A stretch of DNA of 46,413 nt, from assembly GCA_945871425.1 (NCBI GenBank), contig CAMBVS010000027.1, positions 1 to 46,413 of the forward strand, given 5' to 3'. The stretch's first letter is position 1. The number at the start of each line of letters is the position of its first letter. Under the pieces are notes generated by a model. It was not told the DNA's origin. It ran no database searches and saw nothing but the letters and a program-made list of their open reading frames with translations. The translations under genes were made by a program, and so were the position numbers. This DNA comes from Rhizobium sp. Q54. Lineage in GTDB: Bacteria; Pseudomonadota; Alphaproteobacteria; SHVZ01. Below are positions 8,443 through 16,029 of this stretch, piece after piece.

Positions 8443-9222
8443 TCACCGATGCGACGAGACGGTCGGGCCGTCGAAGTCGTGGCTTGCCCCTCGATGCGCC
8501 TTGTAAATACGGCGGACCCAGCGAGCACCAGCGTGTCCCGAGTAGGTGTCGACCAGCGCCTGAAACGGCGCCGCCACCGGCCGAGGCGACGACATCGGCG
8601 AGTCCACGGGACGCACGATGGTCGCGAGGGCCGAGGCCGCCGCGAGGTCGGCGATGCTGAAGATGTCGCCCGCCAGGTAACCGGTGGTGGAACTGCGCTC
8701 TGCAACATAGTCCAACGCCTCGATCGCCGCCCTGTGGCCGTCCTCTAGCGACGAAGGCCCGGTAATGCCGTTGCCCTTCTTCACCATGAAGGCGGCGAAG
8801 GGAACCACGCAGGCATAACCGAACCGCTTCGGCCAACTCGCGCCCTCGCCGAAAACGGCCGCGAAGTAGCCCGGCGATCGCAGCAGCGTATCCAGCACGA
8901 CCCTGCGGATTCGTGGCGTCAGATCGTCATCGAACCGGCGCTCGATCTCGAGCGCCAGCGAACGGAGCTCCGGGTCGAGCGGCAGCAGCTTCGGCTCCGG
9001 ATACCGTTCCTCCAGCCAACGGATGACTCTCGAAGATCCGTCCATCGCCACACCGTCCGCGATCAGCACCGGCGTCGTCGTCCGACCGGTCAGGGCCTTG
9101 ACGGTGCCTAAATGGGGTCCGGGGAGCAGGCTGCGCCGTTCATGCACCACGTTCTTGATGTCGAGTGCCCAGCGGACTTTCTCGTTGTAAGGCGAGTGCC
9201 TGAACTGAATCAGCGTGAGCAT
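8443..9222 (-). CDS. Glutathione S-transferase family protein
   Basis: A protein of 259 residues with a thioredoxin-fold N-terminal domain (FRHSPYNEKVRWALDIK at about residues 7-23; TTTPVLIADG with the conserved cis-proline; MDGSSRVIRWLEERYP forming the glutathione gamma-glutamyl contact) and an all-helical C-terminal domain (SLEDGHRAAIEALDYV, GDIFSIADLAAAS). The catalytic-position residue is Ser or Tyr in HSPYNEK. Members conjugate glutathione to electrophiles or act as thiol reductases; the specific substrate is unknown. ATG 9222 is preferred over the upstream GTG at 9228 because GGAGG lies seven bases before the ATG. Its neighbour downstream on the minus strand is the amidase fossil; upstream is a NIT1-like hydrolase. 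Confidence 0.87.
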   Translation of the reverse strand: MLTLIQFRHSPYNEKVRWALDIKNVVHERRSLLPGPHLGTVKALTGRTTTPVLIADGVAMDGSSRVIRWLEERYPEPKLLPLDPELRSLALEIERRFDDDLTPRIRRVVLDTLLRSPGYFAAVFGEGASWPKRFGYACVVPFAAFMVKKGNGITGPSSLEDGHRAAIEALDYVAERSSTTGYLAGDIFSIADLAAASALATIVRPVDSPMSSPRPVAAPFQALVDTYSGHAGARWVRRIYKAHRGASHDFDGPTVSSHR

Positions 9223-9274
9223 CTGCACCTCCGGAAGCTAGGTACCGTGACGGAAGGCCGCCGGCGCTTGGCCT

Positions 9275-10090
9275 CTACAGCACCCGGTGCTGGGCGACCG
9301 GGATCATTTGACGGACCTTCTCGACCCGCTTCGGATCGATGCGGGCGGAAACGATGCCGACTCCGTCCGGCGCCATCGCGGTCACCTGCCCCCAGGGATC
9401 GACCACCATCGAGTGGCCATAGGTATGCCGGGTCTCGTTGCCCTGGGTGTGCGGCCCGTGCTGGGCGGCGGCGAGGAAATAGGTCTCGGTCTCGATCGCC
9501 CGCGCCCGGCAGAGCACCTCCCAATGGTCCTTGCCGGTCTGCAAGGTGAAGGCGGCGGGGAGCGCAATCACCTGCGCGCCCTTCTTCGCCAGCTGGATGA
9601 ACAGCTCGGAGAAACGCAGATCGTAGCAGATCGAGCAGCCGACGGTGACGCCGTCGAGGTCGTAGGTCACCACCTCGTCGCCCGGCTTGATGCTGGCCGA
9701 CTCCTTGTAGGACATGCCATCGGGGGTGACGATGTCGAACAGGTGGATCTTGCGATAGCGCGCGATCTGCTTGCCGGTGCGATCGAAGACGATGGTGGTG
9801 TTGTGGAGCCGCTCCTCGCCCGGCACCTTCTCCAGGATCGAGCCGGCATGGACGAAGACCTTATGCGTGGCCGCGATCTCGCGGCAGAGCGCATAGGCCG
9901 GCCCGTCCGGTATCGTCTCGGCCGCTGCTCTCTTCTCCGCGCCGGTGCCGCCGAGGAAGTCGAAGACCTCCGGCAGCACCAGGAGGTCGGGCGCATCCTC
10001 GCGCACCGCCGTCTCCATCAGCTCCCTCGCCTGCTTCAGGTTTCGGGGCTTGTCGTTCGTGGAGTTCATCTGGATGAGGGAGACTTTCAT
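9275..10090 (-). CDS. Carbon-nitrogen hydrolase, NIT1-type (probable deaminated glutathione amidase)
   Basis: A 271-residue nitrilase-superfamily enzyme with the Glu-Lys-Cys triad in place: E41 (LVLPEVFDF), K114 (YRKIHLFD) and C155 (GCSICYDLRFSEL). The length and motifs IHLFD and CYDLRF fit the NIT1/NitFhit branch. Characterised members of that branch hydrolyse deaminated glutathione, a side product of transaminases, as a repair reaction. Omega-amidase is the closest alternative. A glutathione transferase gene lies just downstream in the same direction (52 bases apart), which fits a glutathione-related role, though that is inference. Confidence 0.88.
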   Translation of the reverse strand: MKVSLIQMNSTNDKPRNLKQARELMETAVREDAPDLLVLPEVFDFLGGTGAEKRAAAETIPDGPAYALCREIAATHKVFVHAGSILEKVPGEERLHNTTIVFDRTGKQIARYRKIHLFDIVTPDGMSYKESASIKPGDEVVTYDLDGVTVGCSICYDLRFSELFIQLAKKGAQVIALPAAFTLQTGKDHWEVLCRARAIETETYFLAAAQHGPHTQGNETRHTYGHSMVVDPWGQVTAMAPDGVGIVSARIDPKRVEKVRQMIPVAQHRVL

Positions 10091-10162
10091 CGCGTGCCGG
10101 TCCTTCGCGCCTGGAGATAGGCACGGTCGCGCCGCCGGACCCCGCCCGTCAACTGTCTTGGC

Positions 10163-11992
10163 TCAGACGATCGCCTCCAGCACATCGGCGAAGGCACGCG
10201 CGAATCCCGGGCCGTCGACCAGCGGCGAGGCAGCCATCATCGGGCGCAGGCGCCGCCGCAGCGCGGCCAGACCGGCAAGGTCGCCTGCCATGGCGACGGC
10301 CCGATCGACATAGCCATCGAGATCGGCGGCGACGAGGTCGCCGAGACCGACGGTGCGGAGATGCGCGGTGCTATGCCGTCCGGCGACGCGGTCGCCGGGA
10401 CAGGTGACGACGGGCACGCCCATCCATAGCGCCTCGCACGTGGTGAGGCCACCCGAATAGGGGAAAGAGTCGAGGGCGAGGTCGATCTCGCCATAGCGCG
10501 CCATCAGCGCCGCATGCGGGACCGAGACCATCAGCTCCATGCGCTCCGGCTGGATCCCCTGCTCGACGAAGCGTCGACGGAGGCGGGCTTCCGCCTGCGG
10601 CAGTCCGATCAGCCGTAGCCGGCTCCCGGGTACCGCTTCGAGGATGCGTGCCCAGGCCCGAATGCAGCCGGGGCTCACCTTGTAGAGGGCATTGAAGCAG
10701 CCGAACGTGATCCGCCCGCTCTTTGCCGCGGGAAGGTCCGTGACGTCGCCTGTTGCCGGAGGCTCGTAGCAGAACCGGTTGTGCGGAAGGCGCAAGACGG
10801 TCTCGACATAGTCGCCTTCGGTCCCGGGCGGCGCATGATGCGCATCGGTGATGGCGTAGTCGACCTGGCGAAGGCCGGTCGAGCCCGGATAGTCGAGCCA
10901 GGTCGCCTGCACCGGCGCCGGCCTCCGCGCGAACAGCCCGAGGCGATGGCCGTTGGTATGGCCGTTGAGGTCGATCAGGATATCGATGCCATCGGCGCGA
11001 ACCCGCCGTTCGGCGGCTTCGTCGTCCAGGGCCGTGATCTCGGTCCACGCGTCGCTCATCCGGCGGAAGCGCTCGGTCATGTCGTCTGAAATGGCGCCGT
11101 TGCTATAGAGGTGAGCCCGCCAGCGGCGGGGCTCACGGTTGCGGAGCAGCGGCGGCAGCAGGAACGCCGTCGAATGCCAGCGGAAGTCGCCGGAGACCAG
11201 GCCGACACGGATCGGATCGGCCGGCGGCCGCGACCGTCGCGCCGGCCGCGGCCGCTCGGGGAACCGCAGGCCGAAGGCACGGTGCGCAGCCACCAGATCG
11301 CTCGGCCGCGCCGTTTCGGCGTAGCTCATGCTCAGGAGCGCCGTCGAGGCGAGACCGATCTCGTCCGGGGTCAACATCGCCGCCCGGCGGGCCGCGCGGA
11401 GCGCCGCGTCGGCCTCGCCCCACGCCAACTCGCCGGCGCCGAGGGCCGCCATCGCGTGCGGATCGGCCGGAGCAAGCACGAGGGTCTGGCGCGCAATCGG
11501 GACCTTGCGGTCCGGGCGAGGCTCGAGACGCACCAGGAGCTGGCGCAGCTCGACGACCTCGGGGTGGCTTCGGATGCCGAGCCGGAGATGCGTCAGCGCG
11601 CGATCGAGATCGACCGTCCTCAGGGCAATTGCGAGATTGTAGCGCGGCAGCCAGCTCAGCGGGTCCAGCGCCAGCGCGCGCAACGAGGTCGCCTCGCACG
11701 TCGCCAGCATTCCCAGATCGGAAGAGAGAGCCGCGAGATTGATCTGGCCCGCCGAGGCGGCGGGCGCCAGGGCCGCCGCCTGTCTCAGCCACCGCCCTGC
11801 CGGCGCAAGCAGGCCGCGGCAACGGGCGACCTCGCCGATCAGCGCGAGGACTGCCGGCGAAACCGGCGCGACGGCCGCGGCTCGGCGCAGGGGCAAATCC
11901 GCGCGGGCCTGCCCGAGACCGAGACGTGCCCAGCCTTCGGCGTCGCCTGGAGAAACCGCGAGTCGTCGGCGCTGGGCGGCCTCGGTCGTCAA
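10163..11992 (-). CDS. TPR-repeat GT41 (O-GlcNAc transferase-like) glycosyltransferase
   Basis: A 609-residue protein with degenerate TPR-like alpha-helical repeats (about 1-215) and an OGT catalytic domain (about 260-605). The domain shows the classical signatures: DLNGHTNGHRLGLFARRP with the catalytic-region histidine, APVQATWLDYPGSTG, CFNALYKVSP with the UDP-binding lysine, and LDSFPYSGGLTTCEALWMGVPV followed by HST. It is therefore closer to canonical OGT than the protein at 4763-7285. The acceptor is unknown; bacterial relatives glycosylate proteins, often surface or flagellar. The start codon is TTG at 11992, supported by AGGAAAG eight bases before it. The gene is divergent from the O-methyltransferase, with 67 bases between starts. 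Confidence 0.87.
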   Translation of the reverse strand: MTTEAAQRRRLAVSPGDAEGWARLGLGQARADLPLRRAAAVAPVSPAVLALIGEVARCRGLLAPAGRWLRQAAALAPAASAGQINLAALSSDLGMLATCEATSLRALALDPLSWLPRYNLAIALRTVDLDRALTHLRLGIRSHPEVVELRQLLVRLEPRPDRKVPIARQTLVLAPADPHAMAALGAGELAWGEADAALRAARRAAMLTPDEIGLASTALLSMSYAETARPSDLVAAHRAFGLRFPERPRPARRSRPPADPIRVGLVSGDFRWHSTAFLLPPLLRNREPRRWRAHLYSNGAISDDMTERFRRMSDAWTEITALDDEAAERRVRADGIDILIDLNGHTNGHRLGLFARRPAPVQATWLDYPGSTGLRQVDYAITDAHHAPPGTEGDYVETVLRLPHNRFCYEPPATGDVTDLPAAKSGRITFGCFNALYKVSPGCIRAWARILEAVPGSRLRLIGLPQAEARLRRRFVEQGIQPERMELMVSVPHAALMARYGEIDLALDSFPYSGGLTTCEALWMGVPVVTCPGDRVAGRHSTAHLRTVGLGDLVAADLDGYVDRAVAMAGDLAGLAALRRRLRPMMAASPLVDGPGFARAFADVLEAIV

Positions 11993-12059
11993 CCGACTTT
12001 CCTAACGGTCATGGCAGTGGCACGCTCCCGGCCGCGTTTTCCAGAACAGGGTGCAGATC

Positions 12060-12722
12060 ATGTCGCGACGTTCGATCGATCTCAACGACCGGCTCTATGA
12101 CTACTTGCTCGCCAACTCGCTCCGCGAGAAGCCGCTGTTTCGCAAGCTCCGCGAGGCGACGGCGAAGCTGCCGATGGCCGGCATGCAGATCTCGCCCGAG
12201 CAGGGCCAGTTCATGATGCTGCTGGTCGAGCTGATCGGGGCGAAAAAGGCGATCGAGATCGGCACCTTCACCGGCTACTCCGGCCTCTGCGTCGCGACCG
12301 CGCTCCCCGCCAAGGGGCATCTCTGGTGCTGCGACGTCAGCGAGGAATATACCTCACTCGCGCGCAAGTTCTGGAAGCAGGCTAAGATCGACAAGAAGAT
12401 CACGCTGACGCTGGCGCCTGCGACCGAAACCATCGCCAAGCTCCTCCAGAGCAAGCACGCCGGCACCTTCGACTTCGCCTTCATCGACGCCGACAAGTCG
12501 AACTACGACGCCTACTACGAGGGCGCGCTGAAGCTGCTGCGCAAGGGCGGCCTGGTTGCCATCGACAACGTGCTGTGGGGCGGCTCGGTTGCCGATCCCG
12601 AGAAGAACAGCCCGGACACCCGGGCGATCCGCAAGCTCAACGCCAAGATCCACAAGGACAAGCGGGTGAGCGCCAGCCTGCTTCCGATCGGCGACGGGCT
12701 GACCCTGGCACGAAAGCGCTAA
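12060..12722 (+). CDS. Class I SAM-dependent O-methyltransferase (catechol/caffeoyl-CoA type)
   Basis: A protein of 220 residues from ATG 12060, with an AGGG-type ribosome site upstream; a GTG three codons earlier is possible. The SAM-binding motif I is IEIGTFTGYSG, followed by an acidic residue in CCDVSEEY, FIDADKSNYDAYYE (the metal-binding aspartate segment of family 3 O-methyltransferases) and AIDNVLWGG. Such enzymes methylate catechol-like hydroxyls in a divalent-metal-dependent way; the bacterial substrate is unknown. It is convergent with a DUF192 gene and the two share four bases (CTAA) at their stops. Confidence 0.88.
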   Translation: MSRRSIDLNDRLYDYLLANSLREKPLFRKLREATAKLPMAGMQISPEQGQFMMLLVELIGAKKAIEIGTFTGYSGLCVATALPAKGHLWCCDVSEEYTSLARKFWKQAKIDKKITLTLAPATETIAKLLQSKHAGTFDFAFIDADKSNYDAYYEGALKLLRKGGLVAIDNVLWGGSVADPEKNSPDTRAIRKLNAKIHKDKRVSASLLPIGDGLTLARKR

Positions 12723-13165
12723 GGCAGCGACGAATGGCGCACCCGGTCGCCCGGCTTGATGCCGAGGCGGGCCGAGGTGCCGCCGTTCACCTCCAGCACC
12801 GCGCGGGTCGGCCCTGAAGCCGGCACCGGCGTCTCTGATTGCGGGATCGTCCGCTCGGCGATGTTGAGGATGCGACCGTCGACGCCGATGAAGATCATGT
12901 CGAGCGGGATGAAGGTGTTCTTCATCCAGAACACCGCCGGATCCGGTCGCTCGAAGATGAATAGCATGCCGGCATCGGGCGCCATCTGGCGGCGGTACAT
13001 CAGCCCCTGCGAGATCTGCTGCGAGGAGGTCGCGAGCTCGACGTTGAAGGCGTGCTTGGCGCCCGAGGCGCTCTCGATCGTCAGCGTGTCCTTGGGAAAT
13101 GTCACGAGCTGGGCCAGGGCCGGGCCGGCGAGCAGGAACAGGGCGAGGGCGAGAACGCGTCTCAC
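12719..13165 (-). CDS. DUF192 family exported protein
   Basis: A 148-residue protein with a cleavable signal peptide (MRRVLALALFLLAGPALAQ, cleavage after ALA) and one DUF192 domain: GLMYRRQMAPDAGMLF, FWMKNTFIPLDMIFI and RAVLEVNGG are the family hallmarks. The function of DUF192 is not established; members are small beta-barrel proteins, often periplasmic. Its ATG overlaps the stop of the deacetylase gene upstream by four bases, so the two are co-translated. The stop overlaps that of the convergent O-methyltransferase. Confidence 0.9.
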   Translation of the reverse strand: MRRVLALALFLLAGPALAQLVTFPKDTLTIESASGAKHAFNVELATSSQQISQGLMYRRQMAPDAGMLFIFERPDPAVFWMKNTFIPLDMIFIGVDGRILNIAERTIPQSETPVPASGPTRAVLEVNGGTSARLGIKPGDRVRHSSLP

Positions 13166-14265
13166 GGCAGCATGACCTCCTCGATCATCTCGGCGACCTC
13201 CGGCCTGACCGGCCCGGGATTGGGCGGATCGGCCAGCGTGGTGAACCAGCGCTCCGGCGCGCTCTTGGCTCGGCTGTGGTTCCAGCGGAGCCCACGCAAC
13301 ACCGCCCCGGCCTCCCGGGTCAAGGGCTCCGCCGGATCATGTCCGTCGAGGACCGCCCAGATGCCGGCCCAGCAGCGGGCGACCGACCACGGGTTGTAGC
13401 CGCCGCCGCCGAGCACCAGCGCCCGCGGCGCCAGGGGCACCAGCCGCGCGACGGCTGCCCACAACGCGGTGTTGGAGAGATCGAGCCGGCTCTGCGGATC
13501 GTCGGCGAGGCCGTCGGCGCCGCATTGCAGGACGATTGCGGCGGGCCCCAACCTCTCGCCGAGCGGAATCAAGGCGCGTTCGACGATCTCGGCCAGCTCC
13601 GTGTCGTTGAGTCCGCCCGGTACCGGCAGGTTGCGGGCATTGCCGCCGCCCCGATCGCCGCGACCGCCGGTGTTCGGCCAACGCCCAGCCTCGTGCACGG
13701 AGACGGTGAGCACGCGCTCGTCGCCGCGGAAGGCGTCCTCGACGCCGTCGCCATGATGAGCGTCGAGGTCGACGTAATAGACGGGCGCGATGCCGTCATC
13801 GAGGAAGGCAAGGATGCCGAGGACGGGGTCGTTGAAGTAGCAGAAGCCGCTGGCGCGGTCGGGGCGGCCATGATGGGTGCCGCCGGCAGGGCTGTGGACG
13901 ATGCCGCCTACCTTCAGCAGCTCGACCGCCTTCAGGGTCGAGCCGCAGGCGGTCGCCGGCCGGCTGAAGATCTCAGCGAAGACCGGGTTGCCGTTGCGGC
14001 CGATGTTGTGGCGGTCGCGGATCTCGTCCGGCACGTGCCGGGTCGCCTCGGCCTCACGCACCGCCTCGACATAGGCCGGATCGTGGAAGCGGGCGAGCTG
14101 CGCCGGCGTCGCCACCGGCCCGTCGACGTAGCGCTCCGGATCGTGCCAGCCCATCGCCCGGATCAGGTCGAGCGCGGTCGACACCCGCGGGATCGAGAGC
14201 GGGTGCTTCGCCCCGTAGATCGAATGCCGGTAGATCTCGCTGCCGATCAGGATCGGACGGTGCAT
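13162..14265 (-). CDS. Histone-deacetylase-family amidohydrolase (AcuC / acetylpolyamine amidohydrolase type)
   Basis: A 367-residue arginase/deacetylase-fold zinc enzyme. Visible elements are the GTHHG active-site pair (H131, H132), DLDAHHGDGV with zinc ligands D168 and H170, QCGADGL supplying the third aspartate ligand, and GGGGYN with the catalytic tyrosine. Bacterial members deacetylate acetylpolyamines or proteins such as acetyl-CoA synthetase (AcuC). Here the neighbours are a binding protein for a transported solute and an omega-amino acid aminotransferase, which favours a small-molecule amine substrate, by inference. It overlaps the DUF192 gene by four bases. A 26-base perfect palindrome lies in its upstream leader. 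Confidence 0.87.
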   Translation of the reverse strand: MHRPILIGSEIYRHSIYGAKHPLSIPRVSTALDLIRAMGWHDPERYVDGPVATPAQLARFHDPAYVEAVREAEATRHVPDEIRDRHNIGRNGNPVFAEIFSRPATACGSTLKAVELLKVGGIVHSPAGGTHHGRPDRASGFCYFNDPVLGILAFLDDGIAPVYYVDLDAHHGDGVEDAFRGDERVLTVSVHEAGRWPNTGGRGDRGGGNARNLPVPGGLNDTELAEIVERALIPLGERLGPAAIVLQCGADGLADDPQSRLDLSNTALWAAVARLVPLAPRALVLGGGGYNPWSVARCWAGIWAVLDGHDPAEPLTREAGAVLRGLRWNHSRAKSAPERWFTTLADPPNPGPVRPEVAEMIEEVMLP

Positions 14266-14279
14266 GAGTGGGAGATATA

Positions 14280-14305
14280 CCCTCCCCCGGCCGGCCGGGG
14301 GAGGG
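14280..14305. repeat. Perfect 26-base GC palindrome
   Basis: The arms CCCTCCCCCGG and CCGGGGGAGGG surround CCGG, giving a perfectly self-complementary sequence. It sits between the stop of the binding-protein gene (14324) and the start of the deacetylase gene (14265), both on the minus strand. No T-run follows on the minus strand, so it is a poor intrinsic terminator. It could be a dispersed hairpin repeat, an mRNA-stabilising element, or attenuate read-through. Confidence 0.6.
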
Positions 14306-14323
14306 TCCGCGTCCGCGGAAGTC

Positions 14324-15898
14324 TCACTTCTTCTCGATGTTCCAGAGCACCAGCTCGGTCGCGTTCGGCACGCCGACCAGAGTGTTGCGCCAAGCCACCG
14401 GCTTCAGGAACTGTCCGGTGTTGAGGTACGGGACCTGATCGTAGTAGCGGGCCTGCAGTTTTTCGATCACCCCCATCTGCGCCTTCAGGTCGGCCGCGGC
14501 GAGGAAGTCGGCTCGGAGCTTCTCGATTTCGGGATCGGTGTACCAGCCGAACCAGCCGCCATCGCCGGCGAGCGGCAGGTTGGAGATCGGGCTCGACATC
14601 GGAATGCCGGTCCACCAGGTCGGGAAGATGTGCCAGCCGAGAGAACCGGTCCCGGGCACATCCTTTCTGGTCCGCCGCGTGGTCAGCGTCGACCAGTCCA
14701 TTGCCTGCAGATCGACGGTGAAGCCGGCCTTCTTCAGCGACTCCGCTGCGACGATGGCGATGTTGTGGATGATCTGCTGGTCGGTCGGATCCATCAGGAC
14801 GATGGGCTCGCCCTTGTATCCCGCTTCGGCCAGAAGCTGCTTCGCCTTGGCCGGGTCGGCCTTGCGGTATGATTCGCTCCCGACCTGAGTCTCGTATTTC
14901 GACCCGCAGACAAATACCGCGAAGCACTCCCGTTCGTATTCGGGATTGCCGATCATCGCCCCGAGAAACGCCTTCTGATCGATCGCCAGCAAGGCCGCCC
15001 GGCGGATGCGGGCGTCGTTGAAGGGCGGATTCAGCATGTTGAACCGGAGATGGCCGAGGCTGCCGAAGTTGTCGAGCACCTTGACCGTGATGTTCGGATC
15101 TTTCTTCAGCATCGGCAGGAGATCGATCGGCGGGATCTCGTAGGCGTCGACCTCGCCCTTGAGGAGGGCCTGGGTCGCGATCGCGGGGTCGGGGATGTAG
15201 AGCCATTCGACCCGGTCGACCTTGGCCAGCTTGGCGCCAGAATAGCCGTCCACCGGCTCGGTGCGCGCGGCGTATTTCGGGTTCCGCTTGTAGACGACCT
15301 TGTTGCCGGGGACCCACTCGTCCTTGGCGAACAGGAAGGGGCCTGAGCCGATCGGCTCCTTCACCTGCTCGTCGGCGCTGATCTTGGCGTCCGACTCCCG
15401 CATGATGAAGCAGGGGAGCACCGGGTTGCCCAGCGTCTCGATCACCAGGCCGAAGCGCTTGGACATCACCATCTCGAAGGTAAGATCATCCTTGGCCTCA
15501 AGCGAGGCGACATGCGCCATCATCACCTTGCCGTCGCCCGACTTGACCGCCCAGCGCTTGATCGACTGAGCCGCGTCCTTGGCGGTGACCGGCGTCCCGT
15601 CGTGCCAGGTCATGCCCTTGCGGAGGGTGAAGCTGTACTTCATGCCGTCGGGAGCGACGGTGTGGGCCTCCACCATCTGGGGCTTGTAATTGAACTTGCT
15701 GTCCGGCGCGAACAGCACGTCATAGATCATGTAGCCGTGGTTGCGGGTGATCGCCGCGGTGGTCCAGATCGGATCGATGTTCTTGAGGTCGGCCTGCGGC
15801 ACGAGCTTGAGGGTCGACTGCGCCAGGGCCGGCATGGCCATGAGCACCGCCACCGCTACGATCGGAACGGATCGTCCGATCAGCGTCCTGAGTTGCAT
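14324..15898 (-). CDS. ABC transporter substrate-binding protein, oligopeptide/dipeptide type (SBP_bac_5)
   Basis: A 524-residue periplasmic binding protein. The start ATG 15898 is chosen because it has a GGGAG ribosome site and begins a clear signal peptide (MQLRTLIGRSVPIVAVAVLM, cleaved after MPALA); the open frame upstream of it lacks support. The body shows family-5 features: YDVLFAPDSKFNYKP, the MTWHDGTPVTAKDA segment diagnostic of DppA/OppA-like proteins, and FNMLNPPFNDARIRRA. These proteins deliver peptides, opines or other solutes to an ABC permease. No permease or ATPase gene lies beside it, so it is an orphan. The divergent aminotransferase suggests an amine or amino-acid-like ligand, which is inference. 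Confidence 0.9.
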   Translation of the reverse strand: MQLRTLIGRSVPIVAVAVLMAMPALAQSTLKLVPQADLKNIDPIWTTAAITRNHGYMIYDVLFAPDSKFNYKPQMVEAHTVAPDGMKYSFTLRKGMTWHDGTPVTAKDAAQSIKRWAVKSGDGKVMMAHVASLEAKDDLTFEMVMSKRFGLVIETLGNPVLPCFIMRESDAKISADEQVKEPIGSGPFLFAKDEWVPGNKVVYKRNPKYAARTEPVDGYSGAKLAKVDRVEWLYIPDPAIATQALLKGEVDAYEIPPIDLLPMLKKDPNITVKVLDNFGSLGHLRFNMLNPPFNDARIRRAALLAIDQKAFLGAMIGNPEYERECFAVFVCGSKYETQVGSESYRKADPAKAKQLLAEAGYKGEPIVLMDPTDQQIIHNIAIVAAESLKKAGFTVDLQAMDWSTLTTRRTRKDVPGTGSLGWHIFPTWWTGIPMSSPISNLPLAGDGGWFGWYTDPEIEKLRADFLAAADLKAQMGVIEKLQARYYDQVPYLNTGQFLKPVAWRNTLVGVPNATELVLWNIEKK

Positions 15899-15912
15899 CG
15901 GAAGCTCCCTGT

Positions 15913-15931
15913 TTTCGTTTTGCGCACGAAA
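15913..15931. promoter_or_regulatory. Inverted repeat TTTCGT-N7-ACGAAA (candidate operator)
   Basis: A 6-7-6 dyad lies 15 bases upstream of the binding-protein start, within the 131-base divergent region shared with the aminotransferase. Its size fits a dimeric repressor site. It is AT-richer than its surroundings. No regulator gene is adjacent, so the binding protein is unknown. Confidence 0.4.
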
Positions 15932-16029
15932 CGGTAGCACCTTGAAGCCCGCGGTTGAACTCAGATCCCCTTCCCGCGGCCGGCCGGGCCGGCCATAATC
16001 CGCGCTCACGCTCTCAAAGGAGTCCTGCC

